From: Xanthomonas sp. NCPPB 1128
GTDB taxonomy: Bacteria; Pseudomonadota; Gammaproteobacteria; Xanthomonadales; Xanthomonadaceae
Direction of reading: 5' to 3'
Assembly (NCBI RefSeq): GCF_001043115.1
Contig: NZ_LFME01000008.1
Span: 81,313 to 145,312 of the forward strand
DNA length: 64,000 bases
A model generated the notes under the pieces. That model saw nothing but the letters and a program-made list of their open reading frames with translations. It searched no databases and was not told where the DNA came from. The translations under genes were made by a program, and so were the position numbers. Of the stretch, positions 21,283 through 29,600 are shown piece by piece (the first letter of the stretch is position 1; the number at the start of each line of letters is the position of its first letter).

Positions 21283-22476
21283 ATGGCCCACGCTCCGCAA
21301 CTCCGCATCCCCGCCACCTACATGCGCGGCGGCACCTCCAAGGGCGTGTTCTTCCGCCTGCAGGACCTGCCTGCGGCGGCGCAGACGCCGGGCCCGGCGC
21401 GCGATGCGCTGCTGCAGCGGGTGATCGGCAGCCCCGATCCCTACGCCAAGCAGATCGACGGCATGGGCGGGGCCACGTCCAGCACCAGCAAGACCGTGAT
21501 CGTGGCGCCGAGTACGCGCCCCGACCACGACGTGGACTATCTGTTCGGCCAGGTGGCGATCGAGCGCGCGTTCGTGGACTGGAGCGGCAACTGCGGCAAC
21601 CTGTCGGCCGCGGTGGGGCCGTTCGCGATCGCCGCCGGGCTGGTGGATCCGGCGCGGATTCCGCGCGACGGCCTTGCTACGGTGCGTATCTGGCAGGCCA
21701 ACATCGGCAAGACCATCGTCGCGCAGGTGCCGATGAGCGACGGCGCGGTGCAGGAGACCGGCGATTTCGAGCTGGACGGGGTGACCTTCCCGGCGGCGGA
21801 GATCGCGCTGGAATTCCTCGACCCGGCCGCCGACGAGGACGGCGCCGGCGGCACCATGTTCCCCACCGGCAACCTGGTCGACACGCTGGAGGTGCCGGGT
21901 GTCGGCAGCTTCCAGGCGACCCTGATCAACGCCGGCATCCCTACCATCTTCCTCGAGGCCCAGGCGCTGGGCTATCGCGGCACCGAGTTGCAGGACGCGA
22001 TCAACGGCGATGCGCAGGCGCTGCAGCGCTTCGAGACGATCCGCGCGTACGGCGCACTGCGGATGGGCCTGATCGCCACGCTGGACGATGCTGCGACGCG
22101 CCAGCACACGCCCAAGGTCGCCTTCGTCGCGCCGCCGGCCGACTACACCGCCTCCAGCGGCAAGCCGGTGGCGGCCGCCGACATCGACCTGCTGGTGCGG
22201 GCGATGTCGATGGGCAAGCTGCACCACGCGATGATGGGCACCGCGGCGGTGGCGATCGGCACCGCCGCGGCGATTCCCGGCACCCTGGTCAACCGCGCCG
22301 CCGGCGGCGGCGGACGCACCGCGGTGCGCTTCGGCCACCCCTCGGGCACCTTGCGGGTCGGCGCCGAGGCGCGCCAGGTGGACGGCCAGTGGACCGTCAC
22401 CAAGGCCTTGATGAGCCGCAGCGCGCGGGTGCTGATGGAAGGCTGGGTGCGCGTGCCGGAGACGCCGGCGGGTTGA
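21283..22476 (+). CDS. prpF: 2-methylaconitate cis-trans isomerase PrpF
   Basis: Accessory isomerase that turns the AcnD product into the isomer used by aconitase in the methylcitrate cycle. The 397-residue protein begins with the family motif IPATYMRGGTSKGVFF and has DWSGNCGNLSAAVGPFA, the fold seen in the diaminopimelate-epimerase-like PrpF family. It completes the prpB-prpC-acnD-prpF set. Confidence 0.95.
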   Translation: MAHAPQLRIPATYMRGGTSKGVFFRLQDLPAAAQTPGPARDALLQRVIGSPDPYAKQIDGMGGATSSTSKTVIVAPSTRPDHDVDYLFGQVAIERAFVDWSGNCGNLSAAVGPFAIAAGLVDPARIPRDGLATVRIWQANIGKTIVAQVPMSDGAVQETGDFELDGVTFPAAEIALEFLDPAADEDGAGGTMFPTGNLVDTLEVPGVGSFQATLINAGIPTIFLEAQALGYRGTELQDAINGDAQALQRFETIRAYGALRMGLIATLDDAATRQHTPKVAFVAPPADYTASSGKPVAAADIDLLVRAMSMGKLHHAMMGTAAVAIGTAAAIPGTLVNRAAGGGGRTAVRFGHPSGTLRVGAEARQVDGQWTVTKALMSRSARVLMEGWVRVPETPAG

Positions 22477-22885
22477 GCCGCCGGCCGGCTGGGCCGGGCG
22501 GCAGCGAGTGCGGCCCCAAGCGTCCAGAGGACGGAGGTGGTGCCGCTTCGCTCGTCGCGGCTGAAGCCGCTCCTACAGATGGATACAGGTGGGGGCACTT
22601 CGCCAGCCTGATGCGTCATGCGCAGGGGAGGCAAGCCCTGTGGGAGGGGCTTCAGTCCCGACGCGATGACAGACGGGTGCCGCGATGCGAGGGAGGGAAG
22701 TCGGCCGGGCTGTCAGGTGTGGCCTAGCGACAGCCTGCTGTGACAAATCCCGACTCCCCAATCCCAAATCCCGGCCTCCCCAGGTGACGCCGGCCGCCGC
22801 AGGATGTATATTTTGTGTTAATTATGCTGCGGCGCGGCAAGGACTCGGCGCGCTCCCGATTACGCCCACCCATCCCGGAGTTCCC
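22477..22885. other. Repeat-bearing intergenic region
   Basis: No gene seen. It holds a family-A element (22554-22576), a family-B element in opposite orientation (22640-22664), and a family-C array (22745-22780). An AT-rich stretch at 22805-22828 (ATGTATATTTTGTGTTAATT) is the likely promoter zone of the TonB receptor. Confidence 0.6.
22554..22664. repeat. Mixed inverted pair of family A and B palindromic repeats
   Basis: GTCGCGGCTGAAGCCGCTCC (from 22554) and GTGGGAGGGGCTTCAGTCCC (from 22640) face each other. The spacer of about 63 bases is longer than in the compact pairs elsewhere in the window. Confidence 0.7.
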
Positions 22886-25105
22886 ATGTCTGCCAGTTGG
22901 TCGCTGCGCGCCAGTGCGCTTGCCGTTGCCGTCGTTTCCGCGCTTTCGTTCCCCGCCGCCGCCCAGCAGGCGGACAGCACCGACGGGGTCGCCCGTCTGG
23001 ATACGATCAAAGTCACCGCCGAGCGCCGCGCCGAGGACTCCAAGGACGTGCCGGTGTCGGCCAGCGTGCTGCGCCCGGAGTACCTGGACGCCATCGCCAC
23101 CAGCGGCTCGGACGTGCGTGTGCTGGCCGGCAAGGCGCCCAGCCTCAATGTCGAGTCGTCCAACGGCCGCGTGTTCCCGCGCTTCTACATCCGCGGCTAC
23201 GGCAACACCGACTTCAACACCTACGCCTCGCAGCCGGTGTCGCTGATCTATGACGACGTGGTCGCCGAGAACGCGTTCCTGAAGGGCTTCCCGATCTTCG
23301 ATCTGCAGAGCCTGGAAGTGCTGCGCGGTCCCCAGGGCACGCTGTTCGGCCGCAACACCCCCGCCGGCGTGGTCAAGTTCAACTCGGTCAAGCCGACCAT
23401 CGGCGCCAACGACGGCTACGCCAGTCTGTCCTACGGCACCTACGGCACCATGACCATGGAAACCGGCCTGAGCGTGGCCATGGGCGACAAGTGGGCCGCG
23501 CGCCTTTCGGCGCTGGGCCAGCGCCGCGGCGACTGGGTCGACAACACCGTCGACAACCGCTCCTTCGAAGGCTACATGGACTCGGCGGTGCGCCTGCAGG
23601 TGCTGTTCCAGCCGGGCGAGGACTTCAGCGCGCTGTTCAACGCGCACGCGCGCCACCTCGACGGCACCGCGCGGCTGTTCCGCGCCAACATCTTCCAGCC
23701 GGGCACCAACCAGTTGGTCGCCGGCTTCGATCCGGACAAGGTCTCCATCGACGGCAAGAACACCCAGGAACTGCAGACCTACGGCGGCAGCGCCAACCTG
23801 ACCTGGGACCTGGGCGACATCGTGCTGCACTCGATCACCGGCTACGAGGGCATCGGCAAGTACTACAGCCGCGGCGACATCGACGGCGGCTACGGCGCGG
23901 TGTTCGCGCCGCCGTCGGGCCCCGGGGTGATCCCGTTCCCGGTGGAGACCGCCGGCGGCATCAAGAATCTGGACCAGTACTCGCAGGAGCTGCGCGCCGA
24001 GTCGCAGTACGCCGGTCCGCTGAACTGGCAGGCCGGCCTGTACTACTTCCACGATTCGGTGGAAGGCGAGAACTACACCTACAACACCCTGGCCGGCGGC
24101 ACCCTGTCCAGCTACCAGCTGACCCGTCAGCGCAACACCTCGTGGGCGGCGTTCGGCTCGCTCAACTACGCGGCCACCGAGCGCCTGAACCTGCGCGCCG
24201 GCATCCGCTACACCTACGACAAGAAGATCTTCGACGTCCTCCAACTGGACCGCGTGACCCTGCAGCAGCCCTCCAGCGGCAGCACCGACAACTCCAAGGT
24301 CACCGGCGACCTCAGCGCCACCTACACGATCAACGACAACGTCAACGTTTACGGGCGTGCCGCCCGCGGCTTCCGCGGCGCCAGCTTCGGCGTGCCGTCG
24401 GCCACCGCGCCGCTGACCGTGGCCGCGCCGGAGACCGTGGATTCGTTCGAGGTCGGCATCAAGTCCGACCTGTTCGACAAGCGCGCGCGCCTGAGCTTCG
24501 ACGTCTACGACTTCAAGGTGAAGAACCAACAGCTGACCGCGGTCGGCGGTGCCTCCAACGACGTGCGCCTGCTCAACGCCAAGGCCTCCAAGGCGCGCGG
24601 TGCCGAGTTCGATTTCGAAGCGCTGTTGACCCAGAACCTGCGCATGACCCTGGGTGGCGCCTACAACTGGACCCGCATCGAGGACTCGACCCTGTCGGTG
24701 GGCGTGTGCCGCACCTGCACCGTGACCGATCCGGTCAATGCCTCCGGTCGCGCGCTGATCGACGGCAACGTGCTGCCGCAGGCGGCCAAGTGGATGGGCA
24801 ACGCGACCCTGCGTTACGGCATCCCGGTCGGCGACGACGCCGAGTTCTTCTTCTTCACCGACTGGTCCTACCGCAGCGAGATCAACTTCTTCCTGTATGA
24901 CTCGCGCGAGTTCGTCGGCCAGCCGCTGCTCGAGGGCGGTGCCAAGATCGGCTACAACTGGGGCGCCGGCGCGTACGAGGTCTCGGTGTTCTGCCGCAAC
25001 TGCACCAACCAGATCCGCGCCACCGGTGCGATCGACTTCAACAACCTCACCGGCTTCATCAACGATCCGCGCATCGTCGGCGCGCAGTTCCGCGCCAACT
25101 TCTGA
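22886..25105 (+). CDS. TonB-dependent receptor
   Basis: Outer-membrane gated importer of 739 residues. A signal peptide (ALAVAVVSALSFPAAAQQ) precedes a TonB-box-like LDTIKVTAERR, a plug domain (FYIRGYGNTDFN, SLEVLRGPQGTLFGRNTPAG) and a 22-strand-type barrel ending IVGAQFRANF with a terminal Phe. ATG 22886 follows CCGGAG; upstream in-frame sequence is repeat DNA. Two unusual Cys pairs occur in loops (GVCRTCTV, VFCRNCTN). A terminator separates it from a nucleoside hydrolase gene, suggesting but not proving a nucleoside substrate. Confidence 0.92.
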   Translation: MSASWSLRASALAVAVVSALSFPAAAQQADSTDGVARLDTIKVTAERRAEDSKDVPVSASVLRPEYLDAIATSGSDVRVLAGKAPSLNVESSNGRVFPRFYIRGYGNTDFNTYASQPVSLIYDDVVAENAFLKGFPIFDLQSLEVLRGPQGTLFGRNTPAGVVKFNSVKPTIGANDGYASLSYGTYGTMTMETGLSVAMGDKWAARLSALGQRRGDWVDNTVDNRSFEGYMDSAVRLQVLFQPGEDFSALFNAHARHLDGTARLFRANIFQPGTNQLVAGFDPDKVSIDGKNTQELQTYGGSANLTWDLGDIVLHSITGYEGIGKYYSRGDIDGGYGAVFAPPSGPGVIPFPVETAGGIKNLDQYSQELRAESQYAGPLNWQAGLYYFHDSVEGENYTYNTLAGGTLSSYQLTRQRNTSWAAFGSLNYAATERLNLRAGIRYTYDKKIFDVLQLDRVTLQQPSSGSTDNSKVTGDLSATYTINDNVNVYGRAARGFRGASFGVPSATAPLTVAAPETVDSFEVGIKSDLFDKRARLSFDVYDFKVKNQQLTAVGGASNDVRLLNAKASKARGAEFDFEALLTQNLRMTLGGAYNWTRIEDSTLSVGVCRTCTVTDPVNASGRALIDGNVLPQAAKWMGNATLRYGIPVGDDAEFFFFTDWSYRSEINFFLYDSREFVGQPLLEGGAKIGYNWGAGAYEVSVFCRNCTNQIRATGAIDFNNLTGFINDPRIVGAQFRANF

Positions 25106-25132
25106 TCCGCGGCCTCGCCGTTGCACGACCGA

Positions 25133-25163
25133 CCGCCGGCTATCATGCCGGCGGTTCTTTTTT
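25133..25163 (+). terminator. Terminator after the TonB receptor
   Basis: CCGCCGGC (25133-25140), loop TATCAT, GCCGGCGG (25147-25154), then TTCTTTTTT. It ends only 12 bases before the nucleoside hydrolase ATG, overlapping its leader, so that gene depends on read-through or a promoter within this short gap. Confidence 0.9.
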
Positions 25164-25174
25164 GGGAGACGCAC

Positions 25175-26170
25175 ATGCGCGTTCTGAAGCAATGGGCGGC
25201 GTCGGCACTGCTGATCGCGGCCGTGTGGGTCGCCGATGCGGCGGCGGCTCCGGCGCTTGCAGCGACCGCGCCGATGCAGAAGGTGGTGGTGTCCACCGAC
25301 ATCGGCGACGACATCGACGACGCGTTTGCGCTGGGGCTGCTGCTGCGCAGCCCGGAGCTGCAGGTGCTGGGCATCGCCTCGGCCTGGGGCGACACCGGCC
25401 TGCGCGCGCAACTGCTGCAGCGACTGTTGCAGCAGGCCGGCCGGAGTGACATCCCGCTGGCGATCGGGCAGCGCACCGACAGCGCGATTCCCTTCAGCCA
25501 GGCACGCTGGGCGGCGAAGGGCCGCCTGCCTGCGGCGGCGCCGGACGCGGCCGATTTCATCCTGGCGCAGGCGCGGCGCCATCCCGGCGAAGTCACCCTG
25601 CTGGTGCTCGGCCCGCTGACCGACGCAGCGCGCGCGCAGCAGCGCGATCCGGCCGGCTTCGCCCAGCTCAAGCAGGTGGTGCTGATGGGCGGTTCGGTGC
25701 GCGTGGGCTACGGCAAGTCGCGCTACCGCCCGCCGAATCCGCCGGCGGCCGAGTACAACATCGCCGCCGACATCCCTGCCGCGCAGCGCGTGTTCGCCGC
25801 CGGCGTGCCGATCGTGATGCTGCCGCTGGATGCCACCCAGGTGACCCTGGAGGAGCCGGAGCGGGTGGCGCTGTTCGCCCATGGCGAGCCGCTGACCGAC
25901 GCGCTGGCGCAGCTCTACTACCAGTGGCGCGACACCGACCAGCCCTGGGCCAGCGCCACCCCGACCCTGTTCGATGTGGTGCCGGTAGCGCAGTTGCTCG
26001 ATCCGGGCCTGTGCCCCACCGTGCCGCTGCGCATCGTGGTCGACGACAAGGGCTATACCCGTGAGGCGCCGGCGGCGGACGCGCCGGGCGCTGCGGCCAA
26101 CGCCCAGGTGTGCCTGGCGCTGGACCGGCCGCGGCTGATCGCGCTGTACATGCAGCGGCTGCTGCGCTGA
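25175..26170 (+). CDS. secreted inosine-uridine-preferring nucleoside hydrolase family protein
   Basis: A 331-residue protein with a signal peptide (ALLIAAVWVADAAAAPALA) and the Asp-rich Ca2+-binding motif STDIGDDIDDAFALGLLL characteristic of IU-nucleoside hydrolases, which split N-glycosidic bonds of ribonucleosides. Further family features are LLVLGPLTDAAR, VVLMGGSV, EYNIAADIPAAQRVF and a C-terminal catalytic Asp segment. ATG 25175 follows GGGAG. The export signal suggests periplasmic nucleoside salvage, possibly fed by the upstream receptor. Confidence 0.88.
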   Translation: MRVLKQWAASALLIAAVWVADAAAAPALAATAPMQKVVVSTDIGDDIDDAFALGLLLRSPELQVLGIASAWGDTGLRAQLLQRLLQQAGRSDIPLAIGQRTDSAIPFSQARWAAKGRLPAAAPDAADFILAQARRHPGEVTLLVLGPLTDAARAQQRDPAGFAQLKQVVLMGGSVRVGYGKSRYRPPNPPAAEYNIAADIPAAQRVFAAGVPIVMLPLDATQVTLEEPERVALFAHGEPLTDALAQLYYQWRDTDQPWASATPTLFDVVPVAQLLDPGLCPTVPLRIVVDDKGYTREAPAADAPGAAANAQVCLALDRPRLIALYMQRLLR

Positions 26171-26351
26171 GGCCGGTGCGCGCACACGTGGCGGTGCAGG
26201 GGCGGCTCGCCATGAGGCCATCGCAGCGCCCCTGGGCGACGTGTTAGTCGCGACAAGCGTGATCCGTCACGCTGCAGTTGGGACTGAAGTCCCTCCCACA
26301 TGAGCCTTGCGCCGTGAGTGCTGTCGGCAGGGCCATCGGATTGGCTTTCTT

Positions 26352-26430
26352 GTGGGAGGGACTTCAGTCCCGACGCGTGAAGCTATCGGCGCATCCATTG
26401 CCGTCGCGTCGGGACCGACGTCCCTCCCAC
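26352..26430. repeat. Family-B inverted pair
   Basis: GTGGGAGGGACTTCAGTCCC (from 26352) and its inverted partner GACGTCCCTCCCAC (ending 26430), 29 bases apart. The second arm carries a base change (GACCGACG for GACTGAAG). A single B copy lies at 26279-26299. Confidence 0.7.
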
Positions 26431-26470
26431 ATGATCTCGAGGCGAGGGCGCACGGGTACTCATTCAGGGG

Positions 26471-26536
26471 GTAGGAGCGGCTTCAGCCGCGACGGGCTTT
26501 CCCGTGAATGCCTGTCGCGGCTGAAGCCGCTCCTAC
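26471..26536. repeat. Family-A inverted pair (REPIN-like)
   Basis: Two perfect 23-base arms (26471-26493 and 26514-26536, beginning GTAGGAGCGGCTTCAGCCG) flank a 20-base spacer. Each arm has its own internal palindrome (CGGCTTCAGCCG), so both short and long hairpins are possible. Confidence 0.85.
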
Positions 26537-26687
26537 GAGATCCACGCGGCGGTCGCTGGTGCCGTTGCGGGTGGGACTTCCGCGCCGACGGCGACGTCCG
26601 CGGAAAACGCCGACGGATGGCGCACCTTCGCCCCTCCAGCCATCGCGCTGGCGCTTTATACTCGCGCCACATTCATGGAGCGAACGC

Positions 26688-29600
26688 ATGCACACGGATT
26701 CGAAGCGGCGCTGGGCGGGCCTGCGCGCGGGGTTGATGGGGACGTTTCTGCTGCTGGGCCTGGCGTTGGCGCTGGGCGGCTGCAAGCGCAATGAATCCGG
26801 GCAGTTGCCCGAGGCCAGCGGCGAGCCGGTGAAGGGGCAGAAGGAAGCGATGAAGGGCTTCGGCCTGGTCCGCGCCTATCCCGACCAGAAGGGCGACGGG
26901 CTGTCGCTGGCGCTGGAGTTCTCGCGGCCGCTGGTCGGCACGCAGGATTTCGACAAGCTGCTGCGCTTCGAGGAGAAGGTCGGCACCGACGAGAGCGCCT
27001 GGTCGCTGTCCGACGACGGCAAGACCCTGCGCTATCCCTACGTGGAGGCGGCCAAGGACTACACCGTGGTGATCTCGGCCGACCTGCTGGCCGCCGACGG
27101 CAGCCGCCTGGGCAAGCCGCTCAAGCAGAAGGTCTACACCGGCGAACTGACCCCGGCGGTCGGCTTCGCCTCGCAGGTCAGCGTGCTGCCGGCGCGCGAG
27201 AGCCGTGGCCTGCCGGTGGTCTCGCTCAACGTGCCGGAAGTGGACGTGGAGTTCATGCGGGTCAAGGACGGCGCGCTGCCGACGTTCTTTGCCCAGTACC
27301 AGCGCGGCGGCCGACGCGGCACCTGGGAGCTGGACAGCGACTACGGCGACCACACCCCGATCTCGCAGATGGCCGATTCGGTCTACACCAACCGCTTCGT
27401 GCTCGGCGGCGACAAGAACGAGCGCGCGCTGACCTACCTGCCGATCCAGGAGATCAAGGAGCTGCAGGCGCCGGGCCTGTACTTCGCGGTGCTGCGCCGC
27501 CCCGGCAAGTTCGACAACGAGTACGACACCGCCTTCTTCACCGTCAGCGACATCGGCCTGCACGCGCGCGCCTATAAGGACAAGCTGTTCGTCCACACCG
27601 CCTCGCTGCAGAGCGGCGAGCCGCTGAAGAAGGTGGAATTGCGCGTGCTCAGCGCCGACGGCGAGCTGTTCCTGAAGGGACAGACGGACGACAACGGCAA
27701 CGCGCTGCTGAACTACACGCTCGACGCCGGCCAGGTGCTGGTGGCGCGCAGCGGCACCGACCTGTCGATGCTGCCGTTCAACCAGCCGGCGCTGGACCTG
27801 AGCGAGTTCGCCGTGGCCGGGCGCGAGAACGCCTGGTTCGACGTGTTCGCCTGGTCTGGTCGCGACCTGTACCGCCCCGGCGAGACCGTGCGGGTGTCGG
27901 CGCTGCTGCGCGACAACGACGGCAAGCCCGTGCCGACCACCGGCAAGGGCGCGCAGCCGGTGTTCCTGCGGCTCAAGCAGCCCGACGGCAAGATCTTCCG
28001 CGAGACCCGGCTGCAGCCGGGCGACCAGGGCTATTTCAGCTTCGAGCAGCTGATCCCCGCCGATGCCCCGACCGGACGCTGGCAGGTGGAGTTCCGCACC
28101 GACCCGACCAGCAAGGAAGCGGTGCAGGGCATGACCCTGCGCATCGAGGAATTCCTGCCCGAGCGGATGAAGCTGGACCTGGACAGCGCGCAGAAGACGC
28201 TCAAGCCGGGCGAGCCGTTCAAGCTGCAGGCCACCGCCGCCTACCTGTACGGCGCGCCGGCCGCGGGCAACCGCTTCACCGCCAAGCTGGCGGTGGCGGT
28301 CGAGCAGCACCCGGTGGAGGCGCTGCCGGGCTACTTCTTCGGCGACCCGACCCTGCAGTTGCCACGCGAAGCCAAGGACGTGGTCGATACCGAGTTCGGC
28401 GCCGACGGCAAGCTCAGCGAAGACCTGGCGCTGCCCGACGAGGCCAAGCCGACCAGCACCATCGCCGCGCTGGTCTCGGCCAGCGTGTACGAGACCGGCG
28501 GCCGCACCGTCACCCGCACGCTCAAGCGCGTGCTGTGGCCGGCGCCGGCGCTGGTCGGCGTGCGCCCGCTGTTCGACGACAAGGACGGTGCCGACGCCAA
28601 CGCCAACGCGCGCTTCGAACTGATGCGGGTGGACGCGCAGGGCAAGCCGCAGCCGGCCAAGGGCCTGAAGGTGACCCTGGTGCGCGAGCTGCGCGACTAC
28701 CACTGGGCATTCACCGACAACCGCTGGGACTACGACTTCACCCGCCGCTTCGAGAACAAGCAGACGCTCACCGTCGATGCCGGCGCCAGCGCCGCCAAGT
28801 TCGATTTCCCGGTGGAGTGGGGCGAGTACCGGGTGGACGTGTTCGACCCGGCGACCGGCCTGACCACGCGCTATCCGTTCCATGCCGGCTGGAGCTGGAA
28901 CGACGAGAACCGCGGCCTCGATGCGCGCCCGGACAAGGTCAAGCTGGCGCTGGACAAGACCGGCTACAAGGCCGGCGACACGCTCAAGGTCACCCTGACC
29001 CCGCCGCATGCCGGCCCCGGCCTGCTGATGGTCGAGAGCGACCGCATGCTGTACGTGCAGGACATCGACGTGAAGCCGGGCAGCAGCTTCGAGATCCCGG
29101 TGACCAAGGACTGGGAGCGCCACGACGTCTACGTCACCGCGCTGGTGTTCCGCGGCGGTTCGGCGCCGAGCAAGATCACCCCGGCGCGCGCGGTCGGCGT
29201 GGCCTACGTGCCGATGGACCGCAAGGCCCGGCGCGTGGCGGTGGGCCTGGTCGCGCCCAAGCAGATGCGCCCGGAGCAGCCGCTGCCGGTGACGGTGAGC
29301 GTGCCGGAACTGGCCGGCAAGCAGGCGCACGTGACCATCTCCGCGGTGGACGTGGGCATCCTCAACATCACCCGCTTCCCGGTGCCGGACGCCAACGCGC
29401 AGTTCTTCGCGCAGCGGCGCCTGGGCGTGGACGCCTACGACATCTACGGCCGGGTCATCGAGAGCTTCGAGGGCGGCACCGGCAAGCTGCGCTTCGGTGG
29501 CGACATGGCGCTGGCGGCGTTGCCGCAGGCCAAGCGCCCGACCGCGCGCGTGCAGACCGTGGACCTGTTCTCCGGCCCGGTGCAGCTCGACGCCAAGGGC

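Larger units (their letters stand above)
26171..26687. other. Repeat-rich intergenic region before the macroglobulin gene
   Basis: No gene seen in about 500 bases. It carries three family-B elements (26279-26299, 26352-26376, 26406-26430) and one perfect family-A inverted pair (26471-26536). The remaining ~150 bases before the macroglobulin ATG hold GCGCTTTATACTCGC (26649-26663), a possible promoter -10 zone. Confidence 0.6.

Noticed and set aside
22724..26221. 1165-codon open frame on the minus strand opposite the TonB receptor and nucleoside hydrolase genes
   Set aside because: Composition is Gly/Val/Arg-rich without domains and it mirrors two clear plus-strand genes; long antisense frames are expected at this GC content.
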